A stretch of DNA of 64,000 nt from Pilaira anomala (lineage: Eukaryota; Mucoromycota; Mucoromycetes; Mucorales; Mucoraceae): contig JAIXMQ010000036.1 of assembly GCA_025716855.1 (NCBI GenBank), forward strand, positions 186,001 through 250,000. The letters are read 5' to 3'. Position numbers and translations under genes: made by a program. Positions 23,243-36,460 of this stretch are shown in pieces. The notes beneath the pieces are model-generated. The model was not told where the DNA came from. It did not search any database and was given only the letters and a program-made list of their open reading frames with translations. Position 1 is the first letter of the stretch. Each line of letters begins with the position of its first letter.

Positions 23243-26200
23243 ATGGCACCTAATACACAAGAACAAGAGATACAGGGATCTTTTACCAATAGTTTTTGGT
23301 CAAGAGATAAATCTGGTATGAATCAGTTATTGGATTATATGAAATCCACACATGATGATTTGGATATTATTTATACCATGTATACAGAAAGGTATATAAT
23401 ATATACAAATACAAAAGATACAGTATTATTTATCATTGTATAAAAAGATCAAAATTAGAACAAGAATTTGGAGAAAAGTTATTATTATTATCTTCAGTGC
23501 AAGAAATAGATGAAGGGCAACTTGAAAAGGGAGGTGTTCCAGCCGCTTATCACACTATTTCGATGGAATTAAAAAAGACAGCTAGTTCACATATTGAGTT
23601 ATCAAAACAAATGAATGACCAAGTGATTCATGAATTTCAAGTGAAATTAGAAGAATATAAAGTACTTTTGGAGAAATGGACAAATACTTTAAATGAACTT
23701 TATTCAGAACGTCAAGAAAAGACAGTTGATTTATTAAAGGTAAAATAATTATTTTAGTTTCTTTGTTTATTGCAGTAATTTAATCATACATACAGATTCG
23801 AGCTAAATATTTGAAAGAACATGAAGCTTCAAATGGGCAAGCAACTTCTACAATGGATAAGCTTAGTAAGTATATATATATATATATATATTTAACATTG
23901 TTACTGTTATTAATTTTAAAAATAAAGAGAGTCAATATAAGGCGTTAGTGGTTGAAGTTGATGAACTTTCACAAGAATGGAATTCAATATGGAAGGATGC
24001 ATGTGAGGTAACGTAATACAAAAAAAAAACCTTCTTTTTATTTTATGATTTACTTATGCAAAAATGATTTTTTTTTTTTAGGTGATGGAAGCAATGGAAG
24101 AAGACCGTATTGAGTTTTTAAAGAGTAATGTCTGGGAGTACGCTAATCTTGCATCTGCTAGACTTTTACTTGAAGATGAGGTAATGGATATATATATATA
24201 TATATATATATTATGCGTGTATATATTAAATTTATTACTGTATAGTGGTGTGAAACAATTCGTAAACAATTAGAAAAATGTAGCGCAGAAGAAGAAATTG
24301 AACGATGTATTACAATTTATGGAACTGGATCCAAAATACCTAGTAAGTGTACATATGCCCTTATATATATATATATATATATATATACTATTCATACTAA
24401 ATTGTCATCTTTTTTTTATTAGCTACAAATGATTATGTAGCAGAACAAATGAGAGAACAAAAGAAAAAAAATGCTGAACAACGTTCCAATGCACCTAAAC
24501 CACCTACTAAACCTGCTAGACATCAAGATTCAAAATTAAAGTATCAACAAGAACCTCCTGAACCAAGATCTCGAAGCCAACAAAAGTCTTCTCGTGCTCA
24601 AGTGGATACTCCATCTACTCAAGAAGCTTCTTCTACTTCTCCTCTTCCTCCTCCTCATCCTAAATCTCGTACTGCTCAAGAAGCTCCTTTATCTTCTTCT
24701 TCTACTTCTTCTGCTCAGCCTAAATCACGTAACAAAGAATTATCTCAATCTCGTCCACAAATACTTTCAAGACACAGCTCACAAGCTAGTACTATTTCTA
24801 AAAAAGACGCTCCTAAATCACAACAACAAAGAAAAGCTTCTACTGAAGAAGAGGAAGAATATGAAAAGATTATCAATCAACAACAACAACAACACACAGA
24901 AGACAAACCTGTTCAAAAAGAAGAAGATTTAAATCAAATTCGACATAAAATCAGTGATAATATTGGAAGTACAGCAGCTCGTGGTCCAATTAAACGAAAA
25001 CCATTAAATAAATCATTGATGGATCAAGTCTCGACACAAATGGCTATGGCTAGACAACAACCACCACCACAAAAAGAAGATGAAATGACTCCAGTACCTC
25101 TTCAACGTACAAACTCAAATGGGTCACTTGAATCTCTTTTAAAAACTTTTGAAGTAGTAGCAAAGCCTGTTACACCACCTCCCAATGCACCAGTAAGCGA
25201 AGAAGCAAGGTCACGTCGTCAACCTTCTGAATATAAGCCAGATACTGGGTCTGTGCCTACAAGACGTGGTATGAATAGTAATGTTGTGGGTAGAGGTGTG
25301 GTAGCACAAGAAACGAGTGATACACTCTCTAATATACCAAGTAATCCTACTCATCCTGTTGCAGCACCTAAATCACCTCGTCCTCCTGCACAACAGATCC
25401 AAAATGACGTACAGAAAAATAATCATATGGCAAATGGGCATAATAATATGCAATCTACTCAGAGTATGATGAATGAGACAATGTATAATACTCATAATCA
25501 ACAACAGCAACATATGGGTCAACCGCATTATATGAGTCAGCAAGGTATGAATCAACCTCAGCATCAGCAGCATCAGCAGCAACAGCATCATATGAATCAA
25601 CAGCATATGAATCAACAGCATATGGGACAACCACATATGAATCAACAAGGCCAACCTCAACGGTCACCTATGATGCAGCCCCAGCGCTCACCTATGATGC
25701 AGGCACAACGTTCACCGATGATGCAGCCTCAAAGATCGCCCATGATGCAACCTCAAAGATCTCCTATGATGGCACCAATGCATTCACCGATGATTCAATC
25801 TAATCAACTTCATCAACAATATGGAACACAAAGAGGAGGCATTCCTCCACCCATTAGTATCCCTACAACGAATTATGGAGTAACACCTCAACCTTCTCCA
25901 GGTGTGATTTATACAAATGGAGGAGTATCTCCTGGTGGTATCTTACCTCCTCCAGCAGTACCTTATCAAGCACCACCAGCCGTTGCAAGACCTACACATT
26001 ATTCGGATGGAAAACCGATTTTATTTTGGGGTAAAGTAGCAGGAAAACATGGTTATAAAGATAATGATATTGATATATACATATATATGTATATTTTTTT
26101 GTAGCTAGAGCAAAGTATAATTATACAGCATCAGATGTAGGAGAAGTCTCGTTTTCAGCCAATACGTTGATTGGAATGCTTGAAGCGGATATGACACATG

Positions 26201-26292
26201 AGTCTTGGTGGGTTGGAGCGATTTGGGATGAGTATAGATTGAGTTGGTCTGTTGCAGGGTCTATACCAAGTAATTTTATGGCCACTGTTTAA
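23243..26292 (+). CDS. F-BAR and SH3 domain protein, Cdc15/Imp2/Hof1-like
   Basis: Eight exons (23243-23391, 23448-23739, 23796-23865, 23928-24007, 24082-24180, 24246-24342, 24423-26030, 26105-26292) give 860 residues. The ATG of CCATGG is the start. Residues about 10-270 form the helical F-BAR domain (GSFTNSFWSRDKSG, a typical FCH beginning, then ERSKLEQEFGEKL). A disordered, Pro/Gln/Ser-rich linker follows, with six tandem copies of an QRSPMM-type heptapeptide near residues 675-720. The C-terminal SH3 (ARAKYNYTA, ESWWVGAIW, IPSNFMATV) is split by the last intron; I used the GTAAAG donor at 26031. Proteins of this shape bend the plasma membrane and scaffold the cytokinetic ring, septum or endocytic sites. 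Which of these applies is not decided by sequence alone. Confidence 0.88.
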
Positions 26293-26443
26293 AATAAAAT
26301 AAATATATTTGTTGTACATACAGACAAATCCATATTATAATGATCTAATACAGAATAATGCAAACTTTAACGTGCTTAGTTCCTGAGTGATGTTTTTAAA
26401 AAAGAGAAAGAAAAAAAAATATACAATTAAGTTTTTTATTTAT

Positions 26444-27140
26444 TTATTCTAGAGCATCCAATCTTTGTTTCAATAAAGTAATTTGAGCATTGATCGCTTG
26501 TAGAGCATTATCTAATCGTTCAGCTTCTTCTTGTTCTAACTGAATACTAAACAAAGGCTGTGAACTGTCCTTGATGGATTTTTTGTTTGGTAAATTGACA
26601 GTTAAAGCGTTATGTTGTTGAAATGTTTGGTATAATGATTCAGTAGGTTCGTTAAAAACAAACTCGTCATATAATAAGCTCATAACTGGTTTATCTTTTG
26701 GCCAAGGTTGTCCGTTAATATCGTCTTCGTAAGGGTGAAGTCTTAAGTGGTGATAGACCATGACAGGCTTCTCTGCTGTTGAGGAGTGAAAGTGTATTTT
26801 GATCATAATCTCGAACTCTCCCCATCCTGTTTCTGAAACTTCAAATGGTGGATTCTCAACAGCTATGGAAAAAAAAAAGAAAGAAAGATTAGTTTTTGTC
26901 CACATTGTTTTTGGTGGGTAAAATCTCACTTCTTAAAGGGTTAGGGTATGTCTCGTGAAGTTTAAATACGACTTTCTTGATATAATAACTAAGATCTTCG
27001 TTATTTAAACCTTTCACCATGACAGTCCATTTATGTGTATGATCGGCATCAGAAGCTTTTTTGCCGTTTAAAGGGTATGCAATACTGCCATAATAAAAAG
27101 GCCTGGCAATACTGATTCCTTTCATACGTTTACTTGACAT
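26444..27140 (-). CDS. YAF9: YEATS-domain protein Yaf9 (NuA4/SWR1)
   Basis: Two exons on the minus strand (27140-26930, 26862-26444) give 209 residues. The YEATS domain fills residues about 8-150 with HTHKWTVMVKG, NPLRTVENPPFEV and ETGWGEFEI, the last being the most conserved part of the fold that reads acetylated or crotonylated lysine. The C-terminal LEQEEAERLDNALQAINAQ is a coiled coil as in Yaf9/GAS41. Length equals the family norm, and Yaf9 is shared by the NuA4 acetyltransferase and SWR1 H2A.Z exchange complexes. The alternative YEATS proteins Taf14 and Sas5 lack this combination. It sits in tandem upstream of Sec5's stop region (291-base gap) and converges on the F-BAR gene. Confidence 0.93.
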
Positions 27141-27431
27141 TGTGCTGTCGTTTTATAAAGTTTATAAAGAGAGTCGAGTAACGAGGTTTCCTCTCTTTCA
27201 TATCGGTTTGGCGTGACTATCAGACTCTAGCTGTAATTGGATCTAATTGGGTAATTCATGTAAGCAGAAAAAAAAAAAACTTTAAGCCAAACGATGTATA
27301 TGTTGTTCTTTTCAATTTAATAAATTATGTACTTTCAATTTGACTTTAATCATGCTTATTTCAAATAAAAGTTTACAAAGGATCTGTATTATTTAGAAAG
27401 TAGAATGAACAAATAGTAGCTTTAATACTCT

Positions 27432-30400
27432 TTAAGCAGCAGCAGCTCTTACAGCCGTTGATTTTTTACTACGATCCTTATTTTGTTTAAAGCACAAGAA
27501 CTGAACGACAGTACTCTTTCTGCTAAAGACCAGTAATTCTTTTACATGGCTCAATTCAGACTTTAAGTTACTTGATTGTTGTTGTTGAGGATCATAAGCT
27601 TGTTCAATTGTTTGATAGATTAATTGAAGGGTATCCGAAGCAGCAGGAGTGACATACTGTGAAAGCGTTTGATGCATGAACTCGATTTCAAGTGTAGCCT
27701 GTAACATACCACCCATGCCAAACCTCTCTACCTGCCTAAAATTATCCAAGCAGTCAGTCGCCATTGCTTCCAATAATCTAGAAAGTGCTCTCCCTACAAG
27801 TTGCTTTGTGGCGCTACTGATTTGTGAATGGACCATAACCAGTGTCATTAATGCTTCGTACACAAATGGATGGACTTCTTGTGGTTTGGGAATACTAGAC
27901 CAGTCAATACTGCTCATAAGAATACCTTGTTTTATAATATCTCGAATCATTTGTGATTTACGCTTGATATAATCGCCAAACAGGATTTCATCAAGTTGGT
28001 CAACAACATCAATCAAGGTCTGAATAAGATAAAAATGTAAGTCTGTTTTGTTATTTAACTTTTTTTTGTTTTTGTTTTTGTTTTACATACTCGTAAATCT
28101 TCTTCCATTTGAATATGATAGGCAACTTCGAATAAATCAAATAACTTTCTCATCACATTTGAACGCATATGATCCAAATTACTTACGGTTAATAAGATAC
28201 GAACATCCTAATGGAAAACGGAATTAGCTACAACGTTTGCAACTTTTTATGATATTTTTTCTTTCGCTTACCACAGAATGAACATCGATTTTATCTCTCT
28301 TCTTTGCTAACACAAGCTCATCTTTTTCATTCAATGGCGTGTAATCTGTAAATGCCAATTGTACTAAACCATCTAAAAAGGTATAAAGAGACTCCAAGAA
28401 CGATGCTCTAATTTTCTCTATATAATTAGGAGCAATTGTAGGTTTTTCTTGATTTCCCAAATCATCCGAGACGGCAGAAAGGCTTGCAATCTTAAAAGCA
28501 GATCTTGCACAAAATTTGTGATAATCATAGTATCGCTTCAGTAAAGTAGTGAATTGAGGGTTTTGTGGATCTAGTATCCATTCTTCCAGCATGAAGAATG
28601 TCTTTGCGTCTCTTTCCCAACATTTACAAAGGACGTCGATAAACTTGGATCTTGCCTTTTCCATTAGATCTGTTAAGCCAGAGAAGGCATCACCAGCTAA
28701 ATTAATGGTATTAATATCATTAACACAGTTAGCTAAATCACTGATAATTAAAGTCAAGTATTCTGATGTATAAATTGAGTTTGCATTGACAGGTAAGAAA
28801 GAAGGTAAAAAAAGTTTGTCATCCATAGGTTTTCTAGATTGAGAATTCTTTTCTGATAAAGAAAAATATTCTGAAATTAAAGATGCATATCGATCAATGA
28901 TATCACCTGTCATACGTTGACATTGTTCTACTTTGGCCATATCCATACCGTGTCTTCTTCTACGTGAAGAAGATGCATCGGGCATAATACCCATAGGAGA
29001 TACAGCAGCTAATTTATTGGCAAATTTACCTTCAATAAATGCTTTGGAAAGTCTCCAGAAATCAGGTAAACATCTTAGTAAAAGTTTGGATTGTGATTTT
29101 ACAAGGTCTGAAATGGCTTTCCAAATTCGAAGTTCGCTATTGGAATCTACGTTGAGTTCTGATATTTTGGATTGACTTTGCTCGATAGCTGTCTTCAGGG
29201 ATAGACTACGTTTAACGGCTGATTCTTCAGTATCTGGATCCTCTGCTTTTAATCGATTGATTTTGGTGACACTTGCATCGTATGTTTCTTTCATTAAACC
29301 TGTAATCCATTGATATTGACTATCTAAATAAAACCATGCAGGATCTTTTGTGGTATCTAAATCAAATAAGAAACTTTTTTTTTTGTATGAATTAGTTTAT
29401 CTCTTTCTCTCTCTTCTTCCTAATTAATATTCTTTACTTGATTGTCTTTTCTTGATCATCCATACTTCTCCATGGATCAGCTAACATACGTAAAAGTACG
29501 TTTTGTAATTCAATCACAATTTTATTCACTTCGATCCATACTTTATCAAACACTTTGCGATGAAGATCTGTAACCCCAGTTTCCTCAATTTCAGGTAATC
29601 CGGTTGAGCGATCAATTGAACCACCCTGTAATGCTTGATAGAGGTACTTGCCTTTTTTATAATCTCGAATAGCAGCTTCATATTTAGTCTATATCGCTTT
29701 TAGTGAATGTTTTTTCATTGGAATCTCTAAACTGTCTTATACCTGTTTAATTGATTCCAAAAGACTGCTTGGTAGATTAAATAAAAAGCGATATCTTTGT
29801 AAAACGTATAACGTGCTTTTCACTTTATCCACACGGTTTCTTCGTTCAACAACAGGGCCATATACTTGTTCTGCGCGTGTATTAGCAGCTATCAAAATAA
29901 TTTAGTTTATATAATTCCTCGTTTATTCCTTCATTTATTCGGTTACCATCTAACGATCTTTGAATATCAATGGTTCCATAATCTTGTTGTTGGTTCAACT
30001 GCTTGGATTTCATTTCTTCGTATACATGATCAATCGTATTCTTTGCACTAACAAAACGGTCGAAATTTTGATGCACTAAATTCTTTAATGCCTCTGCACG
30101 TTGATCTACACCTCTTCTTAAACGTTCTTCACCGCTCACTAAATCATTATAAGAGGTATCTTTATGCACCTGAAGTAAAAATTGACGAGGTTGAAACTTT
30201 TTATTGGTGATCATCATAGTAGCCTCTATATTTTAATTAGTTTTTCGCTAAATATAAAACATGTCAAAGCTTTCTGCTTACTTTCTTTGAGCTGAGTTAT
30301 ATTAGTATTTCTAGACATTTCACTATGAAAAAGGCGTTAATATAGTTATTTCGAAAAAGACAAACAAGTTCTATATGTATTTACTCTGGAAAGATAGAAG

Positions 30401-30659
30401 CATAGACACCCAAAGGGTCACTATCATCTATTGCTTGTAAATCGATATCACTTTCAGAAGGTCGAATAGAGGGAATGTTCATGGTATCATCTTCTTCTGG
30501 ATGTTGAAATTGTTGAATGCTACTGTCTTTTCCATTCTCTTGGTCCTTGTCTGGTCCCTCTTCGTCATCTACCCATACTTCAGGTTCAAGTGAGTCAAGA
30601 TGATAGAACCGTAAGATGGCGGCATCTTCGGCATATTCTGGTAAGTCGGGTCGATTCAT
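27432..30659 (-). CDS. SEC5: Exocyst complex subunit Sec5
   Basis: Eight exons on the minus strand (30659-30385, 30322-30282, 30225-29947, 29888-29743, 29688-29438, 29373-28272, 28207-28091, 28019-27432) give 932 residues. The N-terminus has ILRFYHLDSLEP and DDSDPLGV, found in fungal Sec5. It is followed by FLLQVHKDTSYNDL, LVHQNFDRFVSAKNTID and DPAWFYLDSQYQWI, all landmarks of the Sec5 family. The rest is the helical rod of CATCHR tethers, ending in a coiled segment and a short Ala run. Sec5 helps tether Golgi-derived vesicles to sites of polarised exocytosis. The start at 30659 discards an upstream Phe-rich stretch in the same frame. Exon 2 has only 41 bases. The acceptor of exon 6 is in an A-run (AAAAAG), required by reading phase. 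Confidence 0.92.
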
Positions 30660-32504
30660 ATAGTTAAAAAAAGAGAAAAAAGACCAAGGGAATGTACTTT
30701 TTTGAAATAACACATTTTAATCTGTTTAAAGGCCGATACCAATAGGCATTTTGTTTGCATATTGAAAGATAATGTGTAGACATCTAGCCATCATATTCCT
30801 ACTCATTAGGCTATAATAATTTTTTAAGAAGGTCTAATATTGATGGTATCTCAAAATCTGGCTTCATAAGACACCTATCTGGTACAGTAATTTCTGCATA
30901 ATGTCTGTTCTCAAATAATATGTTATTTAGCATCTGTAATAACAAAGTTATAAATTGAAGTGTATGATTATTTGTATGTTTGAAATAGATAAATGATTCC
31001 TTTGTGATATACAACATTTTTTATCAGGCTATACAGATATTCCTAGAGAAGAATACAATGTGTACCCTTGTATATAAATTCAGGTACAATGTAACAGCAA
31101 TTTTCAGGTTAAAAAGTCTGTAAATTAAAACAAGGAACGATGAAAGATTATAGATTATTAAACCTCGAAGCAGAGGTACAATTCATATACACATCTCTCT
31201 ATGTCTGAAAGAGTAGTTTTTAACCAATTAAAATGCAGAATATTTTTTAGTCACTAAGAAATTTTGGCTACTTATAATAGACCTATTTTGAAGACATTTA
31301 TTTTGAGCTAATGATATCCAGGAAACCGTAAACTTATGCAAAAAAAATTTGTAGGATAGTATTACATCATTTGTGAAGCAAAGAGACGCCGCAGTACCTG
31401 CAAGTCAATTTTTTCTAAAGAATAGCTCAAAACTAGAGGCATAAAAGAGGTTGAAGTTTATTTATAGAGGAATAATTATGAAACATTTTGTTTGTTTGTT
31501 ATTTTATTCGAGCATTATATGTAATTGTACTATTGCATTGGTAAGCACATTGCGTTGCTTATTTTTGATATGTAGAGTTATTGCAACTTGCTTTAAATAA
31601 AGTGCAATTTTTTTGTTTCTTGCTCAATAATTAAGGCTTGCCCTGATAACTGATGATTTTTTTAAAACGAATTGTGAATATATCACCATTTCAAACCGTA
31701 ATCATTTCTTCTAGAATTCATTCTAAATAAAGTGCTTATATGCGTTTTTTTTTCTATTGATTTGATATTATTAGATGCTTCTATGCAATCGTTTCAATAG
31801 TTGGCAAACAGCTTAAGCCGATAGAAATGTTGGTATTTAATAACTATTAGTTATACATGACTACATTGCAAAAACATTTTATTATAATCTGCAAGGAGCT
31901 AATTACCTATCTATCAAGCTGACTATTAGAATTTATTAGGAGTAGTCTGTTAAAAAAATAGAATAGAACTAAAAAATAAGGGAGCATTCTTTTGACCTCA
32001 TTCAGTAGAACATGTATAGAAAGAGTAATTCTTTTTTTAAAAAAAATGTCCTGTATATGTAAATGGTTTTTAGTTATTTTATCCTACATAAAAATAAACA
32101 AAACTATTTATTATATTTAGCATGAGTTTATTCTAAAAATTTTTTAAAAGCAAACATTATAACTCACCAAAATAGACTGTTATAAAAATAAACAATAAAG
32201 ATTGAGTTAAGACTGAATTAGGGACAAGCTCTAAATAATATTATTTAAATCATACATATTTGTGTTTTTAAGAAGGTCATTTTAATTTCTAAAAGCAAGA
32301 ACAAATTGTTGCGCAGTCTCCCTTAGAAAAAAAGGAAGCGATTTCTTTTTTTTTATATATATAAAGGAACAATGGTTTTACTTTTATTTTACTTTTATTT
32401 TTACTTCTTTTAGTTAAACAATGTTAGGTCATACAAAAAACCCATTAGGTAAAATTGTACATTTCTATTTCGATTAAGATGATAATTAATCACTCATCTC
32501 CTAT
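30660..32504. other. Spacer between Sec5 and CotH gene, 1.8 kb
   Basis: The block 31100-32300 has fewer long homopolymers than other spacers here. A 68-codon minus-strand frame at 30811-31017 (MLYITKESF start, LLKKLL end) is the only coherent frame; I do not recognise it and give it little weight. The promoters of the divergent Sec5 and CotH genes should be here. No repeat arms or transposase were seen. Confidence 0.5.
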
Positions 32505-34407
32505 ATGAATAAAATAGCGGCTGTTCTATTAGGGCTTTTAGTGAGTAGCGCACAAGCAATTACTTATAATGTCATTGCAGAGCCTCCCGCCAATATGAAT
32601 GTTGCAGTTGTTGTAGATAAAGTAGCATATCCACTTGAGGCAACTTTAGGTATCCTCTTTAAAGGTGATGCCCCTGCTGCTACAGCTGGATATCATTATG
32701 CTTTTATTGATAACAAAGATGTCAAAGTATCTGAGCCTTTCATGAGACCTCCATTAGAAAAGGGGGTTTCCACGACAGTAAACGAGTTTTTCAATCGATC
32801 TATTTCTAATTATGACTTAGTAACTTTACCACAAGCTAAAGAACCACTGTCTACTATTAAACGTATTAAATCAGATTTGCACATCCCTTATCAAATACCT
32901 AGTATTCACATTTACGGAAATATCACTGCCACCAAGTTCTTGATGGAAGATCAACTGGAAGATAATCACGTTAAATTGAATGTTGCTTATATTGGGTATG
33001 TTTTTTTCTGAATTAATTTATCTAATCTATTTGACAACTAATTGTTTCCCTTTTTCTTTCAAAATAGGCTGGATAACGTTCAAGTCTTTGAAAAAGTAAA
33101 AATTTCATTAGCAGGTCGTAGCTCTCGTTGGGTTCCAAAGTTATCTTATGGTTTGAAATTAGATAAAAAGAATGATACTACATTGTTTGGGTATAAAAAC
33201 TTCAAGTTGCGTGCTTTAGCTCACGATAAATCATATATGCGAGAAAACTTGTGTTATAATGTTTATAAATCATCTGGTATTCCTGTAAGTCAATTTTCCT
33301 ATGTCCGGTAAGATAATGAGTAGCCTTTTATATATATATATATATACATGATTGCTAAATCCCTTTTTTAGTTTGTTTATTGATAACAAAGCTGTAGGAT
33401 TATATGGCATAATTGAAACTTTCCAAACTCCATGGCTTGCATCTGAATTTGGTGATGGCAAAATGGACTATAAAGAAGGATATCTTTATCAAGGTATTGG
33501 ATTTGCATTCGACGATACAAAAAACATTCATTTATCTGATTTGCGTTACGAGGGCACAAGTATGGCAAAGTATCGAATTGGTCAATACAAAATTAAGGCT
33601 GGTGAACACAAAAAATGGATTAATTCATATCAAAAGCTACAGGAGTTTACACAATTTATCAATGAATCATCTGTTTCAACAACCCCTGAAAGTAAATGGG
33701 AAAAGAAACTAGATGTAGATGGATTTATTCGTGCGTAAGTTTACTTTTTTTTTGAAAAAAAAGGGATGAAGTATACAAAAGTAGATTTTTAATTATTTGT
33801 TATTAGAATGGCTCTTGAAGACTTGTTGGGCTTATCAGATGGATACATGACAATGGCAAATAATTTTTATGTCTATAGCGACCTTAAGCAACGTGGTAGA
33901 ATGACTTATTTCCCAGCGGATATGGATTCCACGTTAGGTAATGGTATCTATAATCTTAATCTTATGCTGTCCGGAAATTATTCTGAGCATCCTGGTGTCT
34001 TTTTCCGTCCTTTAACCAGTAAGATACTATCATACCCAAGCTATTTGAAAAAGTACAAGCAGTACATTCTAGAGCTTACAGAGAGCCTCGTGAACCCAAC
34101 TGTTTTGTTTCCTTACATTGATAGTGTTGTAAATATGATCCGTCAAGATGTTGAATGGGATATTGGATTACCCAGACTTGGAGACAATACTCAGCCTTTT
34201 GGTGGTGGAGAGGACTTGGAAGACATTTTCAAACAGGTAGTGGAATACAATCCAGCTGGACTCATGCTTGGTTTGAATGACTCCCGCTTATCTTTTGATG
34301 AGTCAATTAGTAGCTCTTATCGTGGTGAGGTGACTACAAGCGTAAAGCAATATATTACAGATAAAAGTAGTAATGTACTCGCGTTCTATAAGTCAAATGC
34401 TTTGTAA
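32505..34407 (+). CDS. CotH: CotH spore-coat kinase-like secreted protein, copy 1
   Basis: Four exons (32505-32995, 33068-33307, 33372-33734, 33807-34407) give 564 residues. MNKIAAVLLGLLVSSAQA is a signal peptide. The body matches the CotH family: VNEFFNR, KISLAGRSSRWVPKLSYGLKL, FKLRALAHDKSYMRENLCYNVY, VGLYGIIETF and PADMDSTLG near residue 403, an Asp-x-Asp like the metal-binding site of the atypical CotH kinase fold. In Bacillus CotH phosphorylates spore-coat proteins; in Mucorales CotH proteins sit on the spore or hyphal surface and some act as host-cell invasins. No hydrophobic C-terminal GPI-attachment tail is seen, so this one may be secreted rather than anchored. It pairs with the opposite-strand paralogue ending at 37319. 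Confidence 0.92.
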
Positions 34408-34570
34408 AAGTAGAATGGTTGATTTTATATATTATTATCAATAAATAATAAGTTTTATTTATGACATGTTTATAATGTATTTTCTTATGTCGTATGTATG
34501 TACATATTCTTATTTATTAACCATAAAAATTTACGATATATGCTTCTTTGACAAATATTAATACGAAGCG

Positions 34571-34572
<2 letters not shown>

Positions 34573-34605
<33 letters not shown>
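34573..34605. repeat. TTA trinucleotide microsatellite
   Basis: About eleven uninterrupted TTA units in the spacer after CotH copy 1. Confidence 0.9.
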
Positions 34606-34607
<2 letters not shown>

Positions 34608-34844
34608 CAGTTGATATGAGTAATGTATTACAGCTTATTCAAAAGTAACAGAAGTTATGGCCCAACCACAGTCGAGGTTTAAAAACCAGTAGGTATCACA
34701 AAGGTGAAACGAAAGAATTATACATGGATGGTATACTCTTTTTTGAAAAAATTTACATGAAATTCTCGAAGATATCAAATTTACGCGATCAACCTAGGAA
34801 TAACTCCATTAAAGAGGAATAGTGATCAAAGAGTGAAAGGGTTC

Positions 34845-34872
34845 ATATGCTATCACTGCAGTGATAGCATAT
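34845..34872. repeat. 28-base perfect palindrome
   Basis: The 14-base left half ATATGCTATCACTG is followed directly by its exact reverse complement, with no loop. It contains CTGCAG at the centre. It could be a dimeric-protein binding site or a cruciform. It lies 440 bases after the CotH stop and 440 bases before the P450 start. Confidence 0.9.
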
Positions 34873-35313
34873 TATATACAACGTACAGAGGGTACACCAT
34901 TATACTTTAAATATTTATTTTCTTATAATAAAAAAATAAGCAACAAAAGATTTAAAGATAGATAAAAAACAATATTAATTATTATTTTTTTTATGATCGA
35001 GTTTGACTTCGTATAGTAGATCGCTTGATATATATAATAGTTTCTTGGAAGCCATACAATTCGAATGAAAGTGGCTCAACCCATTCAATTTTTGTTGTTT
35101 TTATTAATTAAGCTTTCATTTTCTGAATAAAGAAGGTGACACAATAAGAATGGCAAATCGATTGAAATCGAAAATCCAATGTGATTAGTGCCACAATTGT
35201 ATATACAGTTCGTACACGGGAATGATATTTAAAGGAGACATTAAACTTTTTTTTTTTTTTTTTTTTTTTTTTATCTTTCCTTCTTCCACAAACTATTTTT
35301 AACAATTTTTTTA

Positions 35314-36390
35314 ATGGATTACTTTCTCAAATATATTGATTACTTACCTCAACTAGAACAACGAAAAACAGTTCCAATTGTTGCTATTACAACTGCACTC
35401 TTTTATGCATTATACTCTTCTAAAAACACTAACAAGCTGATAGAAGGCCGTAAGGAGATTCCTGTCCCTAGTTCTTGTTACCCTTATGTTGGACATATGT
35501 TTTCCTTAGGAGATCTTCCCTCAAGGAAAATTGCTACGTGGCATAGAGAACTCGGTCCAATTATAAAACTTCATATGGGAGCTGTTACTTGGGTAACAGT
35601 AAGTGATCCTGAACTAGCACACAAGATTTTTGTTAAATATGGTACAGAGACTTCATATAGACCGCATTCTACCTATGCATCTGAATATTATAGTAATGGT
35701 GGAAAGTAAGTCTTTTTTTATTTATCAGAATTATATTAAGTTTTTTTTTTTTAACGATTTAACACTTGTTAAAGGGGGATCGGATTTGCTCAGCCTGGTA
35801 GTGGCTGGAAAGAAGCGAGAAGTGCAGGTTATACTTTATATAAAAAAAAAGCATTATGTTGCATATATAATTGAAACTTAACATACTATTCTAACTATTA
35901 GTCACCTCAGTTTTGGGACCGAAACAAATAGAGAAATATATACCCTTAATCAACCAACAAGCTTCAGATCTTGTGTCACGTTTACTCGAATCATCAGAAA
36001 AAAACAATAACATCGACCCATATTACTATTTTAGTATGTATTCGCTAAATGTCATTTCAGATGTGTGTATGGGAAAAAAGTTTGAATCAGTTGAAGATCC
36101 TGATTTCATAAAGCTGGTCGATTCTTTAACAGAGAGTATGAAATTCGCTGGATTAGAAAACGATTTACCGAATTTCTTACCAGTCCTTTCTTTTGTGGAC
36201 CATCTCACTGGTATCAAAGGAAAAATGGAGGATTTTGTAAAGAATAAACGCGATCCTGCCATGAAAAAATTTATACAAGAAGCTTCTGCTAGTAATCGAC
36301 CCAGCATGATCAGATCGTTTATAGAAAATGGTCACGAAATTCCAGAAGACGAATTAATTGTCTTGTTATGTAAATTATAAATAGTTCAAA

Positions 36391-36460
<70 letters not shown>

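Larger units (their letters stand above)
34408..35313. other. Spacer between CotH copy 1 and P450
   Basis: Contains a TTA microsatellite, a 28-base perfect palindrome (listed separately) and a 29-T run at 35248-35272 about 40 bases before the P450 start. No gene seen. Confidence 0.5.

Noticed and set aside
26031..26104. Alternative donor GTTATA near 26050 for the last F-BAR intron
   Set aside because: It also keeps the frame, but GTAAAG at 26031 is a better donor and gives a more normal SH3 beginning (ILFWARAKYNY).
30811..31017. 68-codon minus-strand frame
   Set aside because: No homologous family recognised, no splice partners, and frames of this length occur by chance in the AT-rich spacers.
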